NCBI GenBank assembly: GCA_007130555.1
Contig: SLSH01000096.1
Span: forward strand, 1 to 5,165
Length of the DNA stretch: 5,165 nucleotides
From: Bacteroidales bacterium
GTDB lineage: Bacteria > Bacteroidota > Bacteroidia > Bacteroidales > ML635J-15
Direction: 5' to 3'
Under the pieces are notes generated by a model. It was not told the origin of the DNA, searched no databases, and worked only from the letters and a program-made list of their open reading frames with translations. The first letter of the stretch is position 1. Every line of letters begins with the position of its first letter. The position numbers were made by a program, and so were the translations under genes. Positions 1 through 5,165 of this stretch are shown one piece after another.

Positions 1-64
1 CCCAAATTCAAATACTTAAACTATTTAAATATGTAATTAAAATTAATTTAAATTTATTGTATTT
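1..64 (+). promoter_or_regulatory. AT-rich leader upstream of the first gene
   Basis: This short stretch is almost entirely A and T and holds no gene. An in-frame TAA at 44-46 closes the frame of the downstream gene, so that gene cannot begin earlier. The best match to the Bacteroidota -7 element (TAnnTTTG) is TAAATTTA at 49-56. It differs at the last base, lies only nine bases from the ATG, and has no clear TTG -33 element at the right distance, so I do not call a promoter. There is no Shine-Dalgarno sequence, which is common in Bacteroidota. The true promoter may lie before the window. Confidence 0.35.
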
Positions 65-667
65 ATGAAAACTAAAATAATACGAAATATTGTCTTGTCG
101 GTTCTGCTATTTTTTACTGTAAATGTACAGGCGCAAATTTTCGTTAAAGTTATGATTGACCAGGCAGAAGAACTTGAAATTATTGCCGATGAATTGTTTT
201 ATGAAACAGCTAATTCCATAGTTTTGGGAGAAAATGTTTCTGTTCAGGGGGGTACATTGCCTTATGAATATTCATGGTACAGAGATTCTGAATATATAGG
301 AAATACACTTATTCTGGAAATAGCAAATTTACCGGCAGCCGAAAGTTTTACTCTAAAAGTTACCGATGCTGAAAATTGTACTTGCAGTAAAAATTCTAAT
401 CAGGTAAATATTGATGAAGAATCGGAAGATTTATGTACAATTGAAATCTTTCCAAATCCCGCATCCGATTTTATAATTATTAATCCTAATAATATTAACG
501 AAAAACTGGATATTACACTTTATGATAACAAAGGATACCCTGTTTTATTAAAACAAATTACAGACAAATCAATTATAAATATTGATTTGCCTTCAGGAAT
601 TTATTTGTTAAAGATTGAAAATGACAATAAACAAATTTTTGAATTAATTAAAATAATGGTAATATGA
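65..667 (+). CDS. Small exported protein with SprB/PKD-like domain and T9SS type A sorting domain
   Basis: This 200-residue protein is predicted to be exported by Sec and then carried across the outer membrane by the type IX secretion system. Residues 1-23 form a signal peptide: a basic start (MKTK, R7), a hydrophobic core (IVLSVLLFF), and likely cleavage after V-Q-A23 before Q24. Residues about 50-115 resemble one SprB/PKD-type beta domain, with G-T-L-P-Y-E-Y-S-W at 63-71 and V-T-D-A-E-N-C at 99-105. Residues 124-200 are a type A sorting domain with F-P-N-P at 129-132 and L-P-S-G-I-Y at 175-180. The ATG at 65 is the first Met after an in-frame stop at 44-46 and leads straight into the signal peptide. 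The stop overlaps the start of the C10 peptidase gene, suggesting an operon. No catalytic motif is visible. It could be a surface accessory, a tether or an inhibitor of the downstream peptidase; the function is unknown. The T9SS sorting call is firm; the beta-domain family is less so. Confidence 0.93.
   Translation: MKTKIIRNIVLSVLLFFTVNVQAQIFVKVMIDQAEELEIIADELFYETANSIVLGENVSVQGGTLPYEYSWYRDSEYIGNTLILEIANLPAAESFTLKVTDAENCTCSKNSNQVNIDEESEDLCTIEIFPNPASDFIIINPNNINEKLDITLYDNKGYPVLLKQITDKSIINIDLPSGIYLLKIENDNKQIFELIKIMVI
212..409 (+). other. SprB/PKD-like beta domain in the small protein
   Basis: Residues about 50-115 of the 200-residue protein show the usual order for SprB-repeat or PKD-like folds in Bacteroidota: a G-G-T-x-P-Y-x-Y-S-W segment, a middle strand with L-P-A (89-91), and a final strand ending V-T-D-A-E-N-C-T-C. 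Such domains are usually found in multiple copies in long adhesins; here there is one. Two cysteines (C105, C107) sit near the end of the domain and a third (C124) opens the sorting domain. The assignment is from motif resemblance only. Confidence 0.6.
434..664 (+). other. T9SS type A C-terminal sorting domain
   Basis: Residues 124-200 match the type A sorting signal recognised by the T9SS outer-membrane translocon: E-I-F-P-N-P-A-S-D-F at the start, a middle strand L-D-I-T-L-Y-D-N-K-G, then I-D-L-P-S-G-I-Y-L-L-K-I, and a final hydrophobic strand ending I-K-I-M-V-I. In known substrates this domain is removed and the protein is attached to A-LPS or released. The domain is complete and sits at the extreme C-terminus, as expected. 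Confidence 0.93.
664..667 (+). promoter_or_regulatory. ATGA start/stop overlap, likely translational coupling
   Basis: The TGA stop of the small protein (665-667) shares bases with the ATG of the peptidase gene (664-666). There is no Shine-Dalgarno-like purine run just upstream, and an in-frame TAA at 649-651 rules out earlier starts for the second gene. The overlap suggests that ribosomes ending the first gene restart on the second, so the two proteins would be made together. The geometry is seen directly; the coupling is inferred. Confidence 0.75.
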
Positions 668-744
668 AAACCAATAGTAATATATATATAATTAAATTGA
701 GTCTTATTTTTCTGTTTATTTCCTGTATTTTAATAGTACAAGCA
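664..744 (+). other. Sec signal peptide of the large peptidase
   Basis: Residues 1-27 have a short polar start with K2 and K11, a long hydrophobic run (L12 to V25), and a V-Q-A|Q cleavage pattern identical to that of the upstream gene product. Type I cleavage after A27 is favoured. The F-I-S-C sequence at 18-21 is a poor lipobox because hydrophobic residues continue after the cysteine. Confidence 0.9.
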
Positions 745-3700
745 CAAAATATTTCAGAAGATTATGCAAGAATAAATGCACAAGAGTTCTTTTTTTCACA
801 AAAAGGTTTTGAGAAGTCAGCAATAAGTTTAAAAGGAGTCTATAAATCTGCGGACACTGTTTCAAATCCTCTTTTTTGTTTTCAGAATAAAGACGGAGGT
901 TTTGTAGTAGTATCTAAAAATGGAGGAGAATATATTATTGTCGGTTATTCTTTAACAGGATATTTCCCGTCTGATAATATTCCCGATGCTATGAAAGCAC
1001 TTCTGAACGGATATGAACATGCAGAGATATTGATTTTGCCCGAAAAAAATATAACGAAAAGCACAAAATCTTATGTAGAACCATTATTGGATAGTGTCGG
1101 TGTTAGTTTAAATCAATTTTATCACGAGAATGTAGGTAATTGTCCGACCGGTTGTGCCGCAACAGCAATGGCTTTGATAATGTGCTATTATAAATATCCT
1201 GACTCAGGAACTGATTCAAACTGCTACGAGCATCCTGTTTACGGAACTCTTTGTGCAGATTTTGAGAATACAACATATAACTGGATAAATTCGACTAATG
1301 ATGACTATGAACTTCTTTCTTTTCATGTCGGGGTCGGAATGGATATGGACTACTGCGGATATAGTCAGACAGGCAGTACTGGTAGCGTGCCGACTGCATC
1401 CGATTATTATAATGTATTGCAGAAATACTTTCGTTATAATGTCCATTTAGGCTCAGGCGAAACTTTTTATCTTTTAAATGAAATAAATAAAAGACGACCG
1501 ATTTATTGCGAATTATATGGAGACCCCGGACATGCAGTTGTACTTGACGGATATGATACTGAAGGTTTTATTCATATAAATTTCGGATGGGGAGGAAATT
1601 ATAACGGTTATTTCTTGTTAAACAATAACAGCTCTATGAATATTGGAGGCAATATTTTTGGAACCAATGTAGCAAGAGTGAGATTTATATCGCCGTTTCC
1701 TTTTATTGTCAGTCAAACTGATTCACTGGCATTAGTAAGTTTTCATAATAGTATGAACGAAACAACCGGATGGGATTTAAATACCCCTGTTGTTAACTGG
1801 AAAGGAGTAATCGTAATGAACGAAAGGGTTATTAGTCTGAATCTAATTAATAACCTTGAGGGAATTATACCTGAAGAAATCGGAAACCTTACCGCTTTAC
1901 GAAATTTTAATATCAGAGGTGTTATTACCGGTCAGTTACCGTCATCTATTACTAATTTAACTGAACTTAAAGAACTCGCAATTAATTATTATCCGAATTC
2001 TACTCCCGTTTCATTGCCTGAACAAATTGGAAATCTCGTAAATCTTGAATATCTTAGCATTTCGGTAGAAGGAACAATTCCTGTGTCAATAGGAAATCTT
2101 ACAAAACTAAAATCATTAATATTGCGGAGAGGCGGACTTACAGGGACAATTCCTAATGAAATATATCAACTTACAGAACTTGAAGAACTTGATTTATTCG
2201 AAAACGAACTTACAGGTGTCATAAGTCCTGATATTGGTCAACTGACCAAATTAAGAAAAGTAAACTTGTGGAGAAATCAATTATCAGGAAATCTCCCTGT
2301 TGAAATTGGAAATTTAACAGAAATCAGAGAATTTAATGTATCGGAAAATCAGTTTACGGGTGTTTTGCCCGAAGAAATCGGTAACTGGACAAATCTGCAA
2401 AATTTATATGTAAATGATAACTCTTTTAGTGGAATGGTGCCTAATGCTATTTGTAATTTTACACATTTTCAAACTTTGAGAATTGAAAATAATCAATTTA
2501 CTGCTTTGCCCGACAGTATCGGAAATCTATCTAATTTGCAGCAAATTGTTGCTTATAATAATATGATTGATTCAATTCCGGTTTCAATAAGTAATCTGTC
2601 AAAACTTTACAGACTTGATTTGCGGAACAATAATATTACTACTACGCCTGCTCTTGGCGAAATGCCTGCACTATGGGAACTAAACCTGTCCGATAATCAG
2701 ATAACACATTTGCCCGAGTCATTTTGCAATCTAGTAAAAATATATGATTTATATCTTGCTAATAATCAATTAGAAGAATTGCCGTCAAGTTTTGAAAATC
2801 TGTCAACATTAAGAACTCTGGCATTAAATTCAAACAAATTAACTAATGTTCCTTTCTGTTTTTCTACATTTGGATATCTTCAAAGTTTGTTTTTACAAAA
2901 TAATCAAATATCAAGTCTATTGCCTCCTCTTAGTCATCTGAATATAAGAGATCTTGATGTAAGAGAAAACCGATTGATTTTTAGCGATATAGCTGCTTCG
3001 ATGATGCCCGATGATACGGTTTATACAGACAATTATGAATTTAATTACTGGAACCAGGCAACAGTCGCAGTCAGCGATTCATTATTCTTTTTTGAAGATG
3101 AAGATTCTGTGGTTATTGATATACGGACAATCAGTAAATTATCTCATCCGAATAACGAATATAAATGGTATAGAAACGGACAGGAAGTTCAAACAGGAGC
3201 CATATTAATTTTTCCGGATTTTGGAGGACAAGACGAAGGAACTTATGTTTGCAGAATTACTAATACAAAATACAAAAAATTATTGACACTTGAAACCCAA
3301 CCGATTAGCATTCTTAATGTAAATGACTCTCTCAATTTTAATGGATTTGTTACTACATCAAGAATTAATGATGGAAATAATGAGTTTACCGACCAAATAC
3401 TTACTTTGCTTGTTCCCGAAGAAATAAGAGGGGAGATAAGCTGGCAGGTTTCAGTAGATTCTGTTACATGGCATAATATTTCCGATATAAATAATCCGGA
3501 AGAAATTGAACAAGACATTATTTCAATAGAAAGAAATAAATTGGTAGTAGAACCTAAATCATCCGCATTTTACCGTTATATTGTTGAAGAAGGCACCTGT
3601 AATACTTTAATAAGTGATACGATTATCGTAAATAGGTATTCGGATATGCTTATGGATACGATTATTAATGTAGCTAATCAAAGTTTAACAATTACCGTTG

Positions 3701-5165
3701 ATAGTATAGAAATTATTATCCCTGAAGGTTTTTCAGACAGTAGTTTTCGGTTGACGATTGAGAAACTTTTAAATCCTCCGGCAGCACCTGATTCGGCAAT
3801 TTTAAGCAGTGTTTATGATGTAAATGTGAGTTGTGGAAATATTTTTGATTTGCCACTGTTCATTAAGTTTAAAAATATTAACAAGGAAATTTTTAATGAA
3901 TTTGATATAGACAATTATAAACCGGTGTATTATGATGATAAAAATCAGCAATGGGTTGAATATGAAAACGGAGGGATAACACTAAAAGACAGCACTATTG
4001 TATTTTATACCAATCATTTGACAAAGCTGGGGTGGTGGGAGTTACATCATGGTTCATATACACATTATCATACCAGGAGTCGTTGTCTGATTTTATATAA
4101 GTATGGTGTAGGGAATGAAGATAATTTTTATATGGGATATGAATTAAGTTTGAAAAAACTGCCATCATGGGAACAGTCATGGCACAACAGCAATACCGAC
4201 CCCGACAACGGAGGAACGCCATATATGATTCAGGATATCGGAGAATATATGGACCAGATTATTAATAAATTTGAATCATTAGGATTACCGACTCCATACC
4301 TGCGTTTTAAAGTATATGTTGCAGTGCATGGTAAAGGAGCCGAAGGACATATTACAGCGGCAGGTTATAAAGATTTAAGAGGATACTTTTTTACTGATCC
4401 GACATATACCACCGACAGAGATGATTTACGCAGAACTTTAGCTCATGAATATAAACATTATACTCAGGATTACTTTATGACGGTATTACTGACTAATTAT
4501 TTCTGGATGGAAGCTACTGCTCCATTAGCAGACAGAATGGTATGGGATGATACTGACTTGACAATACCCGAACCTGAAGTACATTTTAATCAGGCTCTGC
4601 AAAATAATCCCGACTCAAAATCAGTGTTTGATATTATAAGCAGACCTTGGGACTATCTTTCTTATTATTTTTCTACTTTGGAAAAATTTCTTGTAAATTC
4701 TGTAGAAGCTAATGTTTCAAGTATTTTCCCTCATTATATGAGAAGTTACAGGCAAGGCGATAGACTAAAACCCGATGTTTTACTAAAAGAAACATCATGG
4801 ACAGGCAGTTGGTTGAATTATCTGGATTCATATATCCAAACACATCTTAACTCCAATGTAGGCGATGAATTTGACGGTTTTATAAAATATATTCTTGAAG
4901 GTAGCAATCCCAATTTTACATTGTTAAACAAAACTGAAGGGGAAGACCCTTTCAAATATTTCAGAAATAATGATTTTGTTTCACACAAGATTTTTAAATT
5001 CAAACCTGATGAAATTTTAATAGAAGATAGTGTTCAGCTTGAAGTATCTTACCTCGCATCACAAATGGTGCAAATGTATAATGGTAATAATCAGCAACTT
5101 GTGGTGCAATATAAACGAAAAAATGATTATAACGACAAAATGAAAGTATATGTTTGTCATTATGA
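664..5165 (+). CDS. Secreted multidomain C10 cysteine peptidase with LRRs and an HEXXH metallopeptidase-like domain (3' end outside window)
   Basis: This frame is open for 1500 codons and runs off the window. Domain order by residue: signal peptide 1-27 (likely cut V-Q-A27|Q28); I69-like propeptide about 30-135; C10 peptidase about 137-345 with catalytic Cys164 in T-G-C-A-A-T-A-M-A and His290 in G-H-A-V-V-L-D-G, plus G-W-G-G at 308-311; LRR N-cap about 353-388; about 17 LRRs at 389-781; Ig-like domain about 800-887 (W835, C863); a second beta module about 891-990; a ZU5/GAIN-like domain about 1000-1129 with N-H-L-T at 1117-1120; a metallopeptidase-like domain about 1130-1429 with H1261-E-Y-K-H1265 and E1283; then another beta-rich module. 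The ATG at 664 is the only plausible start: a stop lies at 649-651 and a clean signal peptide follows. Classic C10 enzymes (streptopain, PrtT, interpain) are much shorter, so this is an unusually large relative. It likely acts outside the cell or on its surface; substrate and ligand are unknown. A T9SS sorting domain is expected beyond the window but not seen. The frame and C10 call are firm; the second peptidase is inferred. Confidence 0.97.
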   Translation, partial: MKTNSNIYIIKLSLIFLFISCILIVQAQNISEDYARINAQEFFFSQKGFEKSAISLKGVYKSADTVSNPLFCFQNKDGGFVVVSKNGGEYIIVGYSLTGYFPSDNIPDAMKALLNGYEHAEILILPEKNITKSTKSYVEPLLDSVGVSLNQFYHENVGNCPTGCAATAMALIMCYYKYPDSGTDSNCYEHPVYGTLCADFENTTYNWINSTNDDYELLSFHVGVGMDMDYCGYSQTGSTGSVPTASDYYNVLQKYFRYNVHLGSGETFYLLNEINKRRPIYCELYGDPGHAVVLDGYDTEGFIHINFGWGGNYNGYFLLNNNSSMNIGGNIFGTNVARVRFISPFPFIVSQTDSLALVSFHNSMNETTGWDLNTPVVNWKGVIVMNERVISLNLINNLEGIIPEEIGNLTALRNFNIRGVITGQLPSSITNLTELKELAINYYPNSTPVSLPEQIGNLVNLEYLSISVEGTIPVSIGNLTKLKSLILRRGGLTGTIPNEIYQLTELEELDLFENELTGVISPDIGQLTKLRKVNLWRNQLSGNLPVEIGNLTEIREFNVSENQFTGVLPEEIGNWTNLQNLYVNDNSFSGMVPNAICNFTHFQTLRIENNQFTALPDSIGNLSNLQQIVAYNNMIDSIPVSISNLSKLYRLDLRNNNITTTPALGEMPALWELNLSDNQITHLPESFCNLVKIYDLYLANNQLEELPSSFENLSTLRTLALNSNKLTNVPFCFSTFGYLQSLFLQNNQISSLLPPLSHLNIRDLDVRENRLIFSDIAASMMPDDTVYTDNYEFNYWNQATVAVSDSLFFFEDEDSVVIDIRTISKLSHPNNEYKWYRNGQEVQTGAILIFPDFGGQDEGTYVCRITNTKYKKLLTLETQPISILNVNDSLNFNGFVTTSRINDGNNEFTDQILTLLVPEEIRGEISWQVSVDSVTWHNISDINNPEEIEQDIISIERNKLVVEPKSSAFYRYIVEEGTCNTLISDTIIVNRYSDMLMDTIINVANQSLTITVDSIEIIIPEGFSDSSFRLTIEKLLNPPAAPDSAILSSVYDVNVSCGNIFDLPLFIKFKNINKEIFNEFDIDNYKPVYYDDKNQQWVEYENGGITLKDSTIVFYTNHLTKLGWWELHHGSYTHYHTRSRCLILYKYGVGNEDNFYMGYELSLKKLPSWEQSWHNSNTDPDNGGTPYMIQDIGEYMDQIINKFESLGLPTPYLRFKVYVAVHGKGAEGHITAAGYKDLRGYFFTDPTYTTDRDDLRRTLAHEYKHYTQDYFMTVLLTNYFWMEATAPLADRMVWDDTDLTIPEPEVHFNQALQNNPDSKSVFDIISRPWDYLSYYFSTLEKFLVNSVEANVSSIFPHYMRSYRQGDRLKPDVLLKETSWTGSWLNYLDSYIQTHLNSNVGDEFDGFIKYILEGSNPNFTLLNKTEGEDPFKYFRNNDFVSHKIFKFKPDEILIEDSVQLEVSYLASQMVQMYNGNNQQLVVQYKRKNDYNDKMKVYVCHY
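751..1068 (+). other. I69-like inhibitory propeptide of the C10 peptidase
   Basis: Residues about 30-135 resemble the prodomain of C10 peptidases, related to the Spi inhibitor family I69. The marks are an early S-E-D-Y-A-R-I-N-A-Q-E-F-F helix, then N-P-L-F-C-F-Q-N-K-D-G-G-F-V-V-V-S (72-88), then I-I-V-G-Y-S-L-T-G-Y-F (91-101), and a final helix around M105-G114 (A-M-K-A-L-L-N-G). In streptopain this domain blocks the active site until it is removed. That suggests the protein is made as a zymogen. Its position directly before the C10 domain agrees with this. Confidence 0.8.
1072..1698 (+). other. C10 (streptopain-like) cysteine peptidase domain
   Basis: Residues about 137-345. The conserved P-L-L (140-142) opens the domain. 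Catalytic Cys164 lies in T-G-C-A-A-T-A-M-A-L-I-M and is followed by Y-Y-K-Y-P (175-179), a close match to the family. Catalytic His290 lies in G-H-A-V-V-L-D-G-Y, then H-I-N-F-G-W-G-G (304-311) and G-Y-F-L-L (315-319). The Cys-to-His distance is 126 residues, somewhat shorter than in streptopain (192 to 340). The family W-x-Q-x-x-P-Y-N segment before the catalytic Cys is degenerate here. The domain holds seven cysteines (160, 164, 174, 187, 197, 231, 282), against a single one in streptopain. It is expected to be an active endopeptidase after prodomain removal. Confidence 0.93.
1720..1827 (+). other. LRR N-terminal cap
   Basis: Residues about 353-388 lead into the repeats with D-S-L-A-L-V-S-F-H-N-S-M-N (353-365), G-W-D-L (369-372), and N-W-K-G-V (378-382), then E-R-V-I-S-L-N-L. 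The layout (A-L-x-x-F, then G-W, then W-x-G-V) matches the cap seen before LRRs in many Bacteroidota proteins and resembles the LRRNT_2 cap of plant receptor kinases. It lacks the paired cysteines of the plant form. It probably seals the end of the solenoid. Confidence 0.7.
1828..3006 (+). repeat. About 17 tandem leucine-rich repeats (protein level)
   Basis: Residues 389-781 hold about 17 consecutive LRRs. Repeats 1-9 (389-600) are mostly the 24-residue plant-type form, L-x-G-x-[IL]-P-x-x-I-G-N-L-T; repeats 5-9 are each exactly 24 residues, while repeats 2-4 vary (23, 26, 21). Repeats 10-16 (601-760) are mostly 23 residues with the shorter N-x-[IFL]-x-x-[LI]-P form, and repeat 17 is degenerate. 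This gives a DNA period of about 72 then 69 bases, with recurring GGAAATCT-like segments, but repeats differ enough that recent duplication is not evident. LRR solenoids usually bind proteins or glycans, so this is a likely substrate- or host-binding surface. The ligand cannot be read from sequence. Confidence 0.93.
3061..3324 (+). other. Ig-like domain following the LRRs
   Basis: Residues about 800-887 fit a bacterial Ig-like fold. E-Y-K-W-Y-R-N-G (832-839) gives the core Trp, and D-E-G-T-Y-V-C-R-I-T-N (857-867) gives the F-strand Y-x-C. The B-strand cysteine that would pair with C863 is missing, as is common in bacterial versions. Ig-like domains of this kind often directly follow LRRs in Bacteroidota surface proteins and probably act as a spacer or adhesive module. 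Confidence 0.75.
3334..3633 (+). other. Second beta-sandwich module
   Basis: Residues about 891-990 contain I-S-W-Q-V-S-V-D-S-V-T-W-H-N-I (925-939), the W-Q-x-S-x-D-x-x-x-W signature of a beta module common in Bacteroidota surface proteins. A closing strand Y-R-Y-I-V-E-E-G-T-C (970-979) and T-I-I-V-N follow. It likely serves as a spacer. The family name is uncertain; the fold class is inferred from strand patterning. Confidence 0.55.
3661..4050 (+). other. ZU5/GAIN-like domain ending in an N-H-L-T motif
   Basis: Residues about 1000-1129 show the ZU5-like order: V-D-S-I-E-I-I-I-P-E-G-F (1012-1023), a segment ending F-D-L-P-L-F-I-K-F (1041-1049), then Y-K-P-V-Y-Y-D-D-K-N-Q-Q-W-V-E (1085-1099) and a last pair of strands with I-V-F-Y-T-N-H-L-T (1112-1120). 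In ZU5 and GAIN domains the equivalent spot reads H-F-S or H-L-T and is where PIDD and adhesion GPCRs cut themselves. Many bacterial members keep the motif, and activity has to be shown case by case. The domain separates the LRR half from the metallopeptidase half. Assignment is by motif resemblance. Confidence 0.55.
4051..4950 (+). other. HEXXH metallopeptidase-like domain
   Basis: Residues about 1130-1429. The helix L-R-R-T-L-A-H1261-E-Y-K-H1265-Y-T-Q-D carries a perfect HEXXH zinc motif with the usual hydrophobic lead-in. E1283 in F-W-M-E-A-T-A lies 18 residues after the second His (17 in between), close to the gluzincin spacing of families M1 and M4, and is the likely third zinc ligand. 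E1262 would be the catalytic base. A strand R-F-K-V-Y-V-A-V (1215-1222) upstream could be the edge strand next to the active site. A following segment with many Trp, Tyr and Phe residues (1300-1370) is probably the lower subdomain. I cannot place it in a named family. Activity is inferred from motif and spacing. Confidence 0.7.
4981..5165 (+). other. Beta-rich module cut by the window end
   Basis: From residue about 1440 the pattern is alternating strands: H-K-I-F-K-F-K-P-D-E, S-V-Q-L-E-V-S-Y-L-A-S-Q-M-V, Q-L-V-V-Q-Y-K, and K-M-K-V-Y-V-C-H-Y. This suggests another beta-sandwich after the metallopeptidase domain. The last full codon is Tyr1500 and two bases (GA) of the next are present, so it encodes Asp or Glu and the frame is not closed. 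What follows is unknown. Confidence 0.5.

Noticed and set aside
40..49. Perfect palindrome AAATTAATTT as an operator
   Set aside because: It is made only of A and T in an AT-rich leader, where such palindromes arise by chance. No second site or known operator pattern supports it.
715..726. Possible lipobox F-I-S-C (residues 18-21) in the large protein
   Set aside because: Hydrophobic residues I-L-I-V follow the Cys, where a lipoprotein would turn polar. The V-Q-A|Q type I site at 25-28 fits better and matches the upstream protein.
790..796. Run of seven T bases as a phase-variation tract
   Set aside because: It is short, expected in AT-rich DNA coding for F-F-F, and the frame is intact across it.
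1216..1446. Open frame of 76 codons on the minus strand
   Set aside because: It lies wholly inside the C10 peptidase domain, which has clear family motifs on the plus strand. Its product has no recognisable features.
3011..3208. Open frame of 65 codons on the plus strand in another frame
   Set aside because: It overlaps the end of the LRRs and the Ig-like domain of the long frame. It shows no motif or ribosome binding site, so it is a shadow.
3243..3518. Open frame of 91 codons on the minus strand
   Set aside because: It is antisense to the Ig-like and second beta modules. There is no domain, signal peptide or start signal to support it.
3995..4222. Open frame of 75 codons on the minus strand
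   Set aside because: It is antisense to the ZU5/GAIN-like and metallopeptidase region and has no recognisable features.
4818..5003. Open frame of 61 codons on the minus strand
   Set aside because: It is antisense to the 3' part of the long frame, with no supporting motif.

Overview
The window is AT-rich DNA that reads as the genome of a member of the Bacteroidota. Three things point there: a gene product ending in a type A C-terminal sorting domain of the type IX secretion system (T9SS); two signal peptides that both end in the V-Q-A-Q pattern common in the phylum; and a large secreted multidomain protein mixing a C10 (streptopain-like) cysteine peptidase with leucine-rich repeats (LRRs) and Ig-like modules. 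I cannot name the genus.

Layout. Bases 1-64 are a very AT-rich leader with no convincing promoter. Bases 65-667 encode a 200-residue exported protein: signal peptide, one SprB/PKD-like beta domain, and a T9SS sorting domain. Its stop overlaps the start of the next gene in an ATGA junction (664-667). From 664 one reading frame runs without a stop to the end of the window (1500 complete codons) and continues beyond it. It has a signal peptide, an I69-like inhibitory propeptide, a C10 peptidase domain with intact Cys164 and His290, an LRR N-cap, about 17 LRRs, an Ig-like domain, a second beta-sandwich module, a ZU5/GAIN-like domain with an H-L-T tripeptide near its end, an HEXXH metallopeptidase-like domain, and the start of a further beta-rich module. 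Apart from the leader there is no gene-free stretch. I found no RNA genes, mobile elements, CRISPR arrays or terminators.

How the parts may work together (inference). The two genes look translationally coupled, and both products should be exported by Sec; the small one should then be sorted to the cell surface or released by T9SS. The large protein looks like a secreted zymogen with two different peptidase centres, cysteine and probable zinc, joined by a binding solenoid of LRRs. The H-L-T tripeptide lies between the LRR/C10 half and the metallopeptidase half. It resembles the self-cleavage site of GAIN domains, so the chain might be cut into two parts. The double-peptidase architecture and this possible processing site are the most notable features here.
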